Below are positions 1 through 11,900 of a stretch of DNA of 64,000 bases, piece after piece. Every line of letters starts with the position of its first letter. Position 1 is the stretch's first letter. A program made the translations under genes and the position numbers. The stretch comes from Paramacrobiotus metropolitanus (taxonomy: Eukaryota > Tardigrada > Eutardigrada > Parachela > Macrobiotidae): NCBI RefSeq assembly GCF_019649055.1, contig NW_026570251.1:124001-188000 (forward strand), in the 5' to 3' direction. The notes under the pieces are model-generated. The model ran no database searches. It was given only the letters and a program-made list of their open reading frames with translations, and was not told where the DNA came from.

Positions 1-339
1 TGAAAATTTCGCGTCACCAGACAAAGCACTGCGGTAATTTTTGCACTCTGCAGTGCGAACTTCATTAATATCCGGTACAATAGCAAAACCAACGGCGATA
101 ACATGCAAGATAAAATGGCGATCGTGATTATCACCCAGCGCATAAAACCATTCCGCTAACGAGCGAGTTAAAGAACAACGGTCAACTAAATCTGAGTCAA
201 CAATATTAGTATAATGCAGGAGTTCACTGTCACCAAGGCAATTAATGCGAAAAGCAGTACGAATAAATTCATGCGCCGGTGGAGGAAACGCGCTGCTAAT
301 GTCAATAGCGAGAGAAACGCTCTCAATTGCGTTGTCCAT
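1..339 (-). CDS. Start of retroelement reverse-transcriptase ORF (partial)
   Basis: Reading minus from an ATG at 339, 113 codons stay open to the window edge, in the -1 frame relative to the gag-like ORF, which it overlaps by about 150 nt. Residues about 60-95 (LAEWFYALGD, then a hydrophobic stretch ending GFAIVPD) and a later NYRSAL resemble the segment just before the RT fingers in DIRS-like elements. The frame stays open well upstream of 339, so the start could also be a programmed -1 shift. The catalytic core is outside the window. Confidence 0.45.
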   Translation of the reverse strand, partial: MDNAIESVSLAIDISSAFPPPAHEFIRTAFRINCLGDSELLHYTNIVDSDLVDRCSLTRSLAEWFYALGDNHDRHFILHVIAVGFAIVPDINEVRTAECKNYRSALSGDAKFS

Positions 340-1127
340 CCGCGGTGTTGTTCCCGCTCTGCTGTCGAAATGCCGGTCCACGGTTTGGCTGCTGCCCATT
401 GACATTTCCGGTGCGGCAACATTTCCGGTCCTTGATGAGGTCCGGAGCAGAATTCGCAGTGGTGTGGGAACAAGCAGTTACCGCGTGTGTTACACCTCCC
501 ATCGTTCCACCGATCACAGGCGAGATATGGCCCACGGGCTGTCTGGCTACTGGCGATTTGAGAGCAAAAACGAGGCGGGCCGTTATACGGACGGGACCCG
601 CGCGGAAAGCGTTCGCTGTCTACAATCAGATTGGCAGCGTGGAAATGGCGGTGAATAATGTTGGTGCACGCCGAAAAATCGTTCAGCGCTAGCTTTTGCC
701 GATTAGCTAATTTCCGAAATTCTTCGTCAAATTGCAAAACGTATTTCGAGTGATAATCGCGGGACTTCTCAACCAAAAATTCGATATATTCTACATACTC
801 TATTAAAACCGCGTTATGATCGGGCGATCGAGCTAAGTCACGGATTATGTTCAGTGCGTCGCAGATAAATTTGCCAAACTTAAGGTCACGCGGACCTACT
901 TTTTTACGTCCGTCATCTGCCAGCATGGCGCGCGAATAAACTATCTCGTGAGGAGGCTTCAAATCTCGGGCAAACTTAGGCAATTCAAAAGCGGCAAAAT
1001 CTAACGGCTCGTCTAACATGTCACACTCACCCGACGCTTGGAATGATGGTCGGACCGTTGCCGGCCGGACATTAGGATGCCGCAGTTGGTCCACCGGACG
1101 CATGCGGTTGCTGCTGCCCAGATACAC
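186..1127 (-). CDS. Retroelement gag-like zinc-knuckle ORF
   Basis: This is a 313-residue frame. After a helical middle region (about 80-170) comes a Cys/His cluster at about 203-243 (CDRWNDGRC, then C-x4-HHC, C-x2-H and a final C). It resembles the C-x7-C-x5-C-x3-H-C-x2-C finger seen in gag-like proteins of tyrosine-recombinase retroelements. The last 45 residues are very hydrophobic, but this stretch overlaps the next ORF in another frame, so it may be read only as an overlap tail. The first methionine lies inside the overlap with the SAP ORF, and the true start is uncertain. Confidence 0.55.
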   Translation of the reverse strand: MYLGSSNRMRPVDQLRHPNVRPATVRPSFQASGECDMLDEPLDFAAFELPKFARDLKPPHEIVYSRAMLADDGRKKVGPRDLKFGKFICDALNIIRDLARSPDHNAVLIEYVEYIEFLVEKSRDYHSKYVLQFDEEFRKLANRQKLALNDFSACTNIIHRHFHAANLIVDSERFPRGSRPYNGPPRFCSQIASSQTARGPYLACDRWNDGRCNTRGNCLFPHHCEFCSGPHQGPEMLPHRKCQWAAAKPWTGISTAEREQHRGWTTQLRAFLSLLTLAARFLHRRMNLFVLLFALIALVTVNSCIILILLTQI

Positions 1128-1560
1128 TGCGGGATGGATCGCCCGGGAGCAAGTATTTTGTCAGCTTCAACTGCTCACAGAGGATGCCAATGGCCTTGGG
1201 GATCAGGTCCGGATTTTCCCGAAGTAACTCCAAATCATCACCTTTGACGAGCCCATTTGCCTTAAGTTGCGCGACCCCTTCTGTGGAAAGGCCAATTATA
1301 CCGGCAACCTCCTCAATTGGTCCAATGGAAATTTCTAGCTCAAGGGGCTGCACCTGTCGATTCTCCTCCTGGACAGGCGCTGAAGGACGGCCCGCCGCGG
1401 GCGGTGCCGATACGGTGGCATTGGAATGGGCTGCTTTGAAAGCGCTGAACAAGCGGTCCACTAGCTGAGCTTTGTTACCGGCGATTCCCTTTTCTAAACC
1501 TCTTAAGCGGCTTCTCAATTCTTCGTTCGACTTCTTCTCAAGATTAGTGCGTGATTCCAT
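1072..1560 (-). CDS. Retroelement gag-like ORF, N-terminal SAP-like part
   Basis: This is a 162-residue open frame. Residues 12-42 have the pattern of a SAP DNA-binding motif: a leucine-rich helix, then GLEKGIAGNKAQLVDRL. The rest is an acidic, proline-rich linker with a second short helix (about 85-115). Its 3' end overlaps the following frame by 56 nt, so gag is either two ORFs or one ORF with a shift near 1,100. The role is inferred: nucleic-acid binding in a retroelement particle. There is no enzyme motif. Confidence 0.5.
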   Translation of the reverse strand: MESRTNLEKKSNEELRSRLRGLEKGIAGNKAQLVDRLFSAFKAAHSNATVSAPPAAGRPSAPVQEENRQVQPLELEISIGPIEEVAGIIGLSTEGVAQLKANGLVKGDDLELLRENPDLIPKAIGILCEQLKLTKYLLPGDPSRSVSGQQQPHASGGPTAAS

Positions 1561-2183
1561 ATTTGATGAGGAAATTAAACAACTGACTAAAAATCAACTG
1601 ACAATAAAACTTAACGCAATTTTAACGAAACTGATTCTATCAGAACAAAATGCAATATATACTGACAATTCAACGAAAGGTCACTTGTAACGAATGCTAA
1701 CAGCGGTAGCTAAATCGAAGTTATAAGTAATTGGCGCGATCGGACCAGAAAAAGAAAGTGAACCAAGTGGTCAGATGCAGATTGGGTGGTCGTTATCCAT
1801 GTCTCTGGGAAGCGGTCACGCGTCGTTATAAACAGATTTCTATAGAAATCTTTCTCGTAATTCATCAGACAGAGAAATCTAGCTCTATCTGATATCTCTA
1901 TCGATTTCTGTATGGCTCATTCTTGCCGACCTTGGGAGAAAATTCACTTCAGGATTGATCAGTAATATACCCAGTTAATTGAATTGCTGGTTACTCTCTT
2001 TATTTCGCTTTGTCCTCATCATTCCGAGAGTCTTGCACGTGCGATTGTATGGTTTCTTGGATCCTTCGATCTTTTTCTGAGTGAACTTTCTTGATTCGTT
2101 GCCTTTCCTGTACTCCGTACCTGTTTCGTTCAATTAAATAAGGGAATAACCCATACTTATATCGTATCGTGTGTCGCTATAAT
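1561..2183. other. Spacer without a recognised gene
   Basis: AT-rich. The only structure I see is a perfect 18-bp palindrome at 1834-1851. No coding frame with family resemblance on either strand. Confidence 0.6.
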
Positions 2184-3019
2184 CAGTGGTATTCCGAATG
2201 CGGTTGAGCACATTTCGAAATGAGACTGTACATGTATCGCTTCCACTTTACAGTGGCTGTGTAGTATAACACTCTTGCGAAGATGTAGTGGCTGGTGGAT
2301 GTTCGACTAAACTAACTATTCGCAAAATGCATCTGGCATCTGTATTAACGACTTATAAATCAATGGGCGGCTACAACATAGGCGTGTCACTCTCGTGGAA
2401 AACGGTCAATTTATTTATTCATTTCAGAACGTTTGGTTGTTTATTTGGGCTGCACGACATACGAATCGACTCTGGGGGAATACGGGAAGGAGCCGTCAAA
2501 TATTCACGATACTTTATCGCAGTAAACTTATTGCACAAGTACCGGTACTAGTACTCAATCAAAAGAGCCGATTGCTATTATAAGCATCCTAAGAGTCACT
2601 GCTGTGAATCGCCGAATTTATTGTATTTGCTGGGTGCCTTTCATTCATTTCTCGGTCTCCGGTTCGCTGCTCATCATCCCCGTTAGCGAACATTGTGGGG
2701 AAGCATGGATGGCATGCTGGGCGGGCGACTAGCTCGACGAAGCGGCGTCGATACTGGCGTTCAGTCAACAGATAAATATAGAAATTCAACGAATAACCAC
2801 AGTATGTTGATACCATTATTACTGGTTTCACGAGAGTATGTATGCTATCATCATCCATGTAAGAAAAGTTCCAGTAATACCGAGGTGGTATTGCCCGCGC
2901 GCACAAATCGAAAAACTTAGGGGTGCGCGTAATGAGATATAGTAGTGCACTGCTCAACAGGATGATGTTGATTCCATGCTGGGATAAGGATTTACTAGCA
3001 GATGTCGAGGTGGAAGCCC
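2184..3019. repeat. Segmental duplication, copy 1 (receptor last exon and 3' flank)
   Basis: This block is closely similar, in the same orientation, to 15714-16552. It covers the 3' flank and the last 430 bases of the receptor's last exon. The copies differ by scattered substitutions and small indels. Copy 1 keeps the reading frame. Confidence 0.85.
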
Positions 3020-6000
3020 CACTGTGGGCTTGCTGGTTGCGTCGCATTTCACCAATTGAAGATCGTTGCTGGCGCACAAGGAAGGCAATCAGAATCACAT
3101 TGGGAACAAGAATCAGCAAAAATGTTAAAATTTTTACCACAACCTGCAAGTAATGCATATATCACTAGACAGTATCGCCTTTCTTTAACAAATAATAGCA
3201 ATACAAGGGCGTAACGATAGCATTACTAAAAAATGCAGCTAAATTAAGCGGTCTGTAATTTCTGATGTTTTCTGTTTTTTCTTTAAGATACTTTATTTGG
3301 CGTAGTAAAGTTTTCAACTGCTTTCTGTACGTACCAGCGCTGTATTATCTACTCGTTCCCATATAAAGTGCCATCCATAGACACTTTGGAGCACATGATA
3401 GTCATGAACCGTTTCAAAAATGTAACCCTTGACAAACCGGAATGCATAGCAGGCCAGCGACAGAATGACGAGAACGACAATGATAAGGCGTGCAGCCAGA
3501 ACTCGCTGCAGAAATCCAAATCGAAAAGGACTGACAATAATAAGTAGGCGCTCCCACGAGAACACCACCAGGATCCTGGAGAAAAAAGCACGGCCTACGC
3601 GTTGCCCAAGTTTTCCTATGCTAAATTATAAACGGCAGCCTTACCAATCGGATAGACTCATTGCGGCTTCACAGAACCACGATAAGATTGGTGTACTTAG
3701 GCCCCTTAAGTGATAATACCCAAGCCCCTCCGTGGGCAAGAATTCGATCAGGCCGCACCACCTAGAATAAAGAATAACTGGAAAAAAATTAAAAGAGAAA
3801 ATTTCTAAAACAAAAATTAAAATCTAAAAAAATTGCGTAGATAAAGCTTGCTCAAACTTGCCGTCACTGCACATATTTTGGCTTTTAGTGACAAACCACA
3901 AAAAAGCTTTGTTGCACATATCGGTATGCTTCCGCAGGTTTATATTAATTAAAACGATTAAATTTTAAACAATGAAAAAACATCCATAATCATTATAGTC
4001 ATTCAAAATCTTATGATGTGCGCAGTTGCAGTTTCTCTGCAAAATGCAGCTACCCGCATTCTAGTTGTACGAGTATACTGTATACACTTGAAGTATTGCC
4101 AAAGACGCGCATGTAGCCGGCAGGAAGGTTGACGGGTTGATGGTTGGCGTTCAATGAAGGACTATCAACCTTCCTGCCGGCTACACGCGCAAAAACATGC
4201 AAACTAAAGCTGCGTCCAAGACGAAATAACAAAAGTCAGTGCAGTAATCCGAAAGACCGTGTTCCGTATTCGGCTAGGCAGCCTCAGTTGAAAAAATAAG
4301 ATCTGAATAAAATAACTTTCTATATAACAAATTTCGATTAGCAGAACGACACTTTTGGCATCTCGTTACTTTTGGCATATTAGTCCATGACGGAAATTTT
4401 TAAAATCATAGAAGTATAGTTCCAAAGTGCGGCAGAATCAAAATGAAATGTTTACGTTGAAGAAGCACTTATTTGAAATATTTCATAAAAACCATAGAAA
4501 TTATAAATGTCAGCTAAGAATTAGCGGAAATTGAAGTACCGCGCAATTCTGTCACCGTAATTCTGTCATTTCCCTGAACTTGCTATCCCTGTACCTTCCG
4601 GCACTGTTTTGGGCCGTGTGCATCTCGCCTGTGCACATAGCATATCGCTACTGCTTTTTCATAGGGGTTTTCACATTTTACTAACTGCAGAATTTTTCGA
4701 TAACCACCCGCCGGCCATAGTTAGCGGCAGTAGTTGTTCTCATGGTTCATATTGTATGCCATTATCTCAATAACGGGGGGCGAAGAAATCGGGCACATAC
4801 AACGGGGGCCCGCAGTGAGCTATCTGTACCGACAGCTAAGACTCTCATCTCAATTGCGCACCTCCGACCATGCCGGTGACTTTTCACTGCTCAAAACGCA
4901 CACTGCGTCGCTTCACACATCGGAATGCCGCGTCAGAACTCGCGGATGATTTTATGGTAATTTTTACGAAATTTTAAATCAAAACTGATTTCAAATACTA
5001 GTATTAGCAGAGGAATACGACTTTATATTAGGTGTAAGGACTTTCATAATCTTTATGTGCAATTTTTTGAGCAAAGTCCAAATAACATCGGCTCTTGATG
5101 AGATTTTTGCTACGTAATCCTGTTTTGCATTTAAACTTGAGTGATACTTGGTTTTGCAAACCACTCCTTAACCGAATTGTTCTACGGCACCGAATGCTAC
5201 ATAAGTAGCATTCTGGGCAACTGGTTATGTTGCACAAGCACGGGCACGGCTGTCGAATGATGGTCACGCAAACGTGTAAGGTTTAGAGAAAAATCTGTAT
5301 ATTATTTGTACCTACGAGATCCACCTTCCGTCTGCATGGTTCCTGTTGAGTGGCCGCTGGCCGTGAGATTTTTGTGTATGTATATAAGCGCTTGGCGCTG
5401 GTAAGAAACTCTGTGTTGCATGTCATTCAATCAGCCGAATTTTTTTTTCCGTTGTGCGGATGTTTCTGTCCGGCTAGTAACCTCGCGCTGGATGTTAACG
5501 GCAATATATTCCAGCTCCCCCTGTTAACAATGGTCGTTGTTATTTAGGCGAGATCTCACATGTACAAATAATTCGGTTAATATCAATTAAAGGCACACGC
5601 TCCTCGTACTTTGTGCAAAAATTCACTCACTAAAGGGTGCCTATAAAAAACAGGGTGTCTGAAAATATATTAATGAATTAAAGAAAGGTGGCTATAATTA
5701 ACGGGGTACAGCAAACTGATGGCTATAAAAAACGGGGTGTTTGGAGTGGGTATAGTGTCACCCATATGGCTCAATGCCCAGCTACATTCAAAGCTACGGG
5801 TCCCCTTAGGAAAGTCTCGCGGCCGGGCAGTACCTGTGAATTTTGAACACCTCCGAACCCTCAACAAGAAACCGCGTACCGAGGGCGTTCTGGGTCAGGA
5901 CCTTCCACTGTACTTTTTTCATGCATATATTCATTAAAAAGTTAAAAAGTTGTATAAGTTAAAAATTACAATCGCGTTTGTGCAGCCATCGTTTTTAGCC

Positions 6001-7040
6001 CGGTACTTCGATGGATGAAAATAGAGTAAACACACCCGATTCCAGAGAATTATGACCAACTAAGACGTCGGTTTAGCAGTTGTGAACTACAGTACAATAA
6101 CAGTCCCGCGTTCTTCAAGACTTCAACTTATGCACAGCAAATAAAAAATGGAAGAATACTACCTAAAAACTGAATCCTGGACGAAAAACTGCCGAACGTT
6201 CCGACAATGTACAATGCCTGCACGACAAAAAACATTAGATGCTGCGTTTTAAAGCACTTATGACTTTGCGCAAGCAAGCGCTCTGCTCGAACCAGTGCTG
6301 ACGAATTGCTGAGCACTGCGCACTCCTTGCGATCATTCTGCTCACTGATCAAAGAATCTTATCGTGATCGCCGGTACGGCTATATTAATACGATCTGTAA
6401 TATTTTGTGAGACTTCACACGGACTTTAAGGATTTATCATGGCCTTCATAAAGACAGTAGCAAGTGCACTTTGCCAATTGTAATGGCCAGCCACGTAATA
6501 TATGACGATAGTTAGTTGTATGGTGACGTTGGAAATGTAGCCTGAGATGGCGTGCAATGGTGAGCTGGCACTTAGATTTTTCAATAAATTTGAATTTCTT
6601 AGCGCAACTTAGGCTCGTCGGTATAATCATCAAGATATATTAAGTTGGCATAGGCAAACTTACAGTGCTGCCAAATCAGCAATGGCGGTGCCGATCATGT
6701 AATGACACGCCGACGTCTTCCACGTGGAAACACTACGTAGAAGAACGATCAAATTCAACACATTACCCACCGTGCACAGAACCAACAGACAATAATACAC
6801 AGTTCGGCATGCACGATAAGCCTCGCTGACTTGACTGTCAGTATAGAGCCATTCTTTGACTGAGTCATGACGATCACTTGCATTGTCTTTTTTACGAACC
6901 ACTGTAACATTCGCAAGCTGCCATTTGGAATCATTAATGGCGACGCCGAAGGCAAAAACTAACAGAAAAAGCAAATTCAACGGTATCATTGTTCGTGCGA
7001 CAACCGCCATCGTGACAATACCTTGAATCAAGGTTATCAA
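2589..7040 (-). CDS. Rhodopsin-like G-protein-coupled receptor, 5 exons, intact
   Basis: Exons (minus) are 7040-6664, 6564-6456, 6217-6171, 3575-3335 and 3143-2589. They join in phase to about 442 residues. Exon 1 gives a signal-like N-terminus, TM1 (CLLVLCTVGNVLNLIVLL) and the start of TM2 (IADLAAL). Exon 2 gives the rest of TM2, loop 1 and its Trp. Exon 3 and the start of exon 4 give TM3 ending in SWERLL, in place of DRY. Exon 4 gives TM4. Exon 5 gives TM5-TM7, with NFYIY at the NPxxY position, and a polar tail. The TM7 pattern resembles peptide (FMRFamide-type) receptors, which is an inference. The exon 2 donor (GTCTTT) is weak, so that boundary is the least certain, and the usual TM3 cysteine is not obvious with this join. 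The 2.6-kb third intron holds a hairpin and a MITE remnant. Role: plasma-membrane signalling; ligand unknown. Confidence 0.8.
4107..4190. repeat. Long hairpin (fold-back element) in receptor intron
   Basis: Arms of 26 bases (4107-4132 and 4165-4190) pair with one mismatch around a 32-base loop. This is a typical size for a decayed or minimal fold-back MITE. Confidence 0.85.
5845..5910. mobile_element. Right-end remnant of pogo/Tigger-like MITE
   Basis: The stretch starting GAACACCTCCGAACC and ending CTTCCACTG next to TA matches the right half of the complete MITE at 54398-54573. The left terminal repeat is not visible here. Confidence 0.6.
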
Positions 7041-8007
7041 ACCGCAACCGCACAGATAAAAGTAATCCTTGTTAGTAGTTGTTACGATCCGTGAAAGATA
7101 ATTATTAACGATTGCGACCCGACTAAAAACTGCTGTTAAAAGTAGGCTGTCATGGGCCTTGACAGACTAATGGCCGTTAGTTGCAGCGAAAACGTATTTG
7201 CCTTTAAGCTCTTCGGCGATACGTTAAGACTGTAACTGAGTTTTTGCGATCATTACTGTAATCACATGTGCTACTCAGTACTCTCTTAATATTATGCCGT
7301 TTTGTTGCCTGTGTTGCAGTACTTCCCGAATAACTGACGGCTTTGTATGTTTTCATACTGTCTGTGTCTGCTGCTAAAAGCTGTCCGGTGCCTAGGTCTT
7401 TCCAATCAGTCTGTATTTATCGACCGTATGCATGCCTCTGGCGATGTAGAATTTTCCGACAGGTAAAAACGTAACACACTCTGCTGTTTTTAGATCTAAG
7501 GCAACATTTTTCTGTTCTGTCTTTGTATTACAACTGCAGAATCTTGGCTGCCACTAACGGAGAGGATAAACGCCCGTACCGCGCTCGGAATTACTGATAG
7601 AGTTTACGAATTACTTGAAAGTCGCTCATGTAATTTCTCATTAACCAAAATCGGCAAAGAATCTTATCGTCATCGCCGGTAAGCGTGGTAAACACGATAA
7701 AACGATAAGCACGATCGGTAAACACGATAACGAGTTTTGGAAGCGCGCTAAACGGAATTTTTTTGAACGTAGAACTGGCGCTTTCTACTTGGTTATTTTA
7801 TTAATATTATGGCTATGTTGCAGATTTCTTGCAGTAACTGGCAGCGAAATGATACTAAGGGTAATCAATCCTATGAGAATTATCTCACTGATGTTTTGCC
7901 TGAAGTGGGGCACAACGCTCCGTTGCGCGCCCGTGAAAGATAACGCGAGTTAGTCACCACAACATTCTCAAGCCGAAAGCTAACGGCTGCGCTTATTGGT
8001 CCGCTAC
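7041..8007. other. Spacer upstream of the receptor gene
   Basis: No gene seen. About 7658-7684 repeats the segment at about 6350-6376 (AAGAATCTTATCGT followed by ATCGCCGGTA, one mismatch). It is followed at 7685-7735 by a short repeat of GGTAAACACGATAA. This may mark the edge of an old repeat. Confidence 0.5.
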
Positions 8008-8544
8008 GTGATCCACAGATGAATTACAAAACGCAGCTTCGAAGCTGCGTTTTCTATTTCACATACACATTCACCTCCGTGGTTCAGTATAGCCAACGGA
8101 GCTTTACACAGTGGTCACCCGTAACATGATGAAGAGCTTTATGTTTATCAGCTAATTTACTAATAAATGTGATTGAGTATTAATGTGCATTACAAATTTA
8201 TTAGACTAAAAGCTGCTATTAGTAATTGACTATTAGTGACTGACTGATTGCTAATTTAGTAATTACTATAAGCTATTGCTATTAGTAATTTATGATGTAG
8301 TTTAGATTGCGTTACCGCCTAATTCTTAATATTAATTAATTACGCTAATTAATTAGTTAAGTTACATTGAGTAAACGGCATTACATTAATCAGTTAAGTG
8401 ATAAATTAATAATCACCCCCAAGCATTCGGATTAATGTGAGCCTGTGACCCTGCAGTACATTTCATTTTTGTGTATGCAGGCTTAAAGCACGATTCATTT
8501 AGCAGTCAGTGCTTGCGCTTTATCTGGTGATCCACAGCTTATTA
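8008..8544. repeat. Dispersed AT-rich repeat, copy A
   Basis: It is similar along its length to 20469-21191. Both copies begin and end with GTGATCCAC and share the same inner landmarks: GCTGCGTTTTCTA near the left end, the TTACTAAT-rich middle and TATCTGGTGATCCAC at the right. Copy A also holds a perfect 26-bp palindrome at 8028-8053. No coding content, so a non-autonomous element is likely. Confidence 0.7.
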
Positions 8545-8990
8545 CTGGCCCAACGCATTCTCGTTTTTTGCTATGTGTCATCCTTCGGTGACGCATACAG
8601 AATTCACATTTTATTTCGCGATATCGTACTTGAAAAGATAAGTGTAGGATTGATTAGGCCTACTTTTAGTTAGCAAGAATATTCAATATCGAAATACTGC
8701 ACACCAAGTCGACAATACCCAATCACACGTTTCCGGGTATGTGGTCACCCTACACACATTTTCTTATTTGAAACTTCGCCATAAAAAAAACCGAAGGCAG
8801 CTCATAAACTGAAACAGCAAAGTAAAAATCCGATGACAAAATCGAACCGTCACTATCATCGATTAATGATGATGCGCGTTTTCTGATAACTCCATGCAAC
8901 CGCACCAATTTAACGCTCCTCTGGATTCACTGCATCTCCCAAATTGCTGTTGTTTCTGTGCAACAGAAACACTGCTGGAATATGTGGTTA
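8545..8990. other. Spacer downstream of kelch gene
   Basis: No gene or strong repeat seen. Part of it is probably the 3' untranslated region of the kelch gene on the minus strand. Confidence 0.5.
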
Positions 8991-11900
8991 TTAACTGACA
9001 TCATGCGGAACTAACTTTTCTTTCATCCGCGCCACAGCACAACCGAAAGCCATGATGCCCCTGGGCAGCTCGCAATCGTGAATGGTCCACGTGTCAGTGG
9101 CTTCGTTATAGCATTCTATGGAACTGTGATAGCCCTTTCCCTTGGACTGGGCAGTACACTGGGGTTAAGTACGAGTATACTACTCGAAGTACGAGAAGTA
9201 CGGTGAACTGCATCAATTCTCAGGGGTAAAAGGGTTTGCCAGATCCTACGGATCCAACTTATATGTTTCTAACTTATAAATTTCATCTTAAAAGAATAAA
9301 AATTTTGATTTTGTCAACGGTACTCCCAGTTGAGACGCACAATGGGCTAGGTCGATTGCTCTGTGTAAGTCTTATGCGACGCGCAAGAGGCAGTCGGGTA
9401 AAAAAAACATGACGTCAGGGCGCGTAAGCAGGTAAACGATTTGATTGGTAAACCAGAATCTGGGATGGGTTTTCAGCTTACCCATGCGGGTAACCGTTGC
9501 GCTTCGAAATCGAAGCGCAACCGTTACCCAAACTACGAGTAACTCGTACTCTCCTGCAAAGATGAGCAAAATTTCGTTTGTTTTGTTACATGTAGACTTT
9601 GTTCTGATGCTCGGCTCGCTACTTCTCCCTTGCCCAATGCCTGAATCACTTAGTATGTGCCGATTCTCCTGTAATACGCTTTCTGATTGTTAAGGGCGAT
9701 ATGCCCGTACATGCTGTTATCTGATATACCGTTACACTTGTTGCTCTTATATACCGCTGTTTTTGTGCTTTTCTGACACAGTTACCGCCATACAGTCTGA
9801 TTTCCTTAAACAACAATCCCTGACTTGCAATTGCCGTCTCGTTCGTTGCCGTTTATGCATCTTTCCGTTAACACAGCATATTAGGCTATAAAACCGGCCG
9901 GTCTTATGCCGCCGTGACCTTTCCGTTTATTTTGCTCTGCCATAAATTACGTAACAGTTTGAACCAAAAGTGCATCCAGCGACCCAGATTCACACTCGTA
10001 AACTCAGAATTAACTTTTTGACGTGTTACCACATTAAAGCATCAAAAATAAAATTTTCGGTTCCACTTCAGTTTTTCAGTTGTTCAATTTCTTTCTTGCC
10101 ACGGAAGCGTACTCGACATACGATTGGACAATAAATTTTTCGCTGAGCCCTGGACAGATTTTTACGCGTTCCTTCGTTTCCCGCCGCGCAATGGTTACCC
10201 AAATGTAATTGACCTGGCCCAATGTACGTACTGTAGAGTAACCCAGCACTTGGCAGCTTTTTCGCACGATATGACCTGTACGACACCACTGTAGTACTGG
10301 CAAACGTTCAGCTAAAGTTGAAAGCAGCCTAAAGTTGGCTTCAGCTTAAAACCGGTTTCTAGCCAACTCGGCATATCCGGTTGAGCAACTGAACAAGAGA
10401 GTGGAGACTATTACTCAGTTAACGGCAAATGTGTTGCCGCAACGCAGGCGGCTTTAAACTGCAGTATGCTTTAGCGTGTAAGCGACTAGCGGCACATGTG
10501 CGGGGGAAAACAAGATTCCCGTACTGTATGAGGGGAAAACTAGAGGCCCCAAGCGAAGTACTCACTTTTCTTCAGCCACGTATTCGTAGTTATGTCGTAC
10601 ACCTCCACACAGTTTAACGTTCTTGCGGACTTTCCACCTGAAATACAAAGTGCGTACCAGAACATGCAGCCGGAGGGACGTTTCTAAAAGCCTACCGATG
10701 ACATAAATTAATCCATTAGAGCCGACACAAGCGCAACATCCCCTCCGACCAGTGGGCATATCCGAAAGTCTCTGCCAAGCATTGCTGGTTGGATCATAGC
10801 AAAAATACGGACTTTAAACCAGATCTTTGCGTTTCGGCTCCGACTGTACGGAGCGATGCCCCGCCGAAAATATACAGGCGATTTTTAAAAGCAACCATAG
10901 CAAAAGCAGCCAACTTTCGTGGTAAATCAGCCGCAAACTGCCAGGTTTTCGTCCGCAAGTCGTAGAATTCCATGGACCGTACTGGTGTAAACACATGCTG
11001 GATATAACTGCCTCCACCCGCCGCGTGGATACGGTCACTCAGCGCCGCTACCCCGGGATAAATGCGGGGAATGCGCATGTCCGCCACATACCTCCACACG
11101 TTACCGACCGGATCATACCGACAGACCCATCGGCTTCCACTCTGGGCACCCGTGGCCTGTCCACCGCAGACAAAAATCGACTCATCCGCCGCAACGGCTG
11201 CACCGCAGTTAACAACGGCATTTCGGGTTTTAGCAATTTGCCATAAAACAGACGTCGATGGACTGAACACGTGCACTTTCTCTTGTTTTTCCCCGCTTCC
11301 TTCCAGACCATCAAGACCACCAACACAAACAATTACTTTCGGGAAAGCTAAAACATTACAAAATAATGTTGTCATAAGTGGTCTCCTCATCGCAATTTCG
11401 GACATTAATCCTGAAACTGAAGGAACTCTGAACAGTGCAGCCACGCTTACTTTTATGAGCGCATCCATTATTAACACACACAGCTTGCAGCTAGTTAGAA
11501 GGCGAATCGACTGAAGATTTAACCGGATATGCAGCAGTGTGTTGTTCATAGCGTACAGATTTCCTTCATATAGTACTTCCTTGTCGACCTACCGCCATGC
11601 AGAACAATTTCCACAAATGTTAATTCCAAATTCTAAAGGCAACGCCAACCGCCAAAAGTTCGCTAATTTGTGCTACAGTGCTACTACAAGGTAATTACCG
11701 TAAGACTCGCGTGGTCGCCAAACCACCACCGCGTTTTTCCCGGGCAGTTCGCTGGAAACTTCTGCTGGATCGTCTTTGTTAGGCGCCTACGTGTTGTTGG
11801 ATCCATATACTTCAACTGCCAAGGAAAACTGTTCAAGGCAATTAGGACCCAGGAACGAAACTCGGATCAACTGCAACACGTCCCAAAAGGGCGCCTGACG

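Larger units (their letters stand above)
1..1560 (-). mobile_element. 5' part of a tyrosine-recombinase (DIRS-like) retroelement
   Basis: Three overlapping minus-strand frames read in the order SAP-like protein, zinc-knuckle gag-like protein, and the start of a reverse-transcriptase polyprotein that runs off the left edge. This order, the overlaps and the finger pattern match gag-pol of DIRS/Ngaro-type elements as known from that family. Terminal repeats and the recombinase lie outside the window, so the subclass is not settled. Confidence 0.6.
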
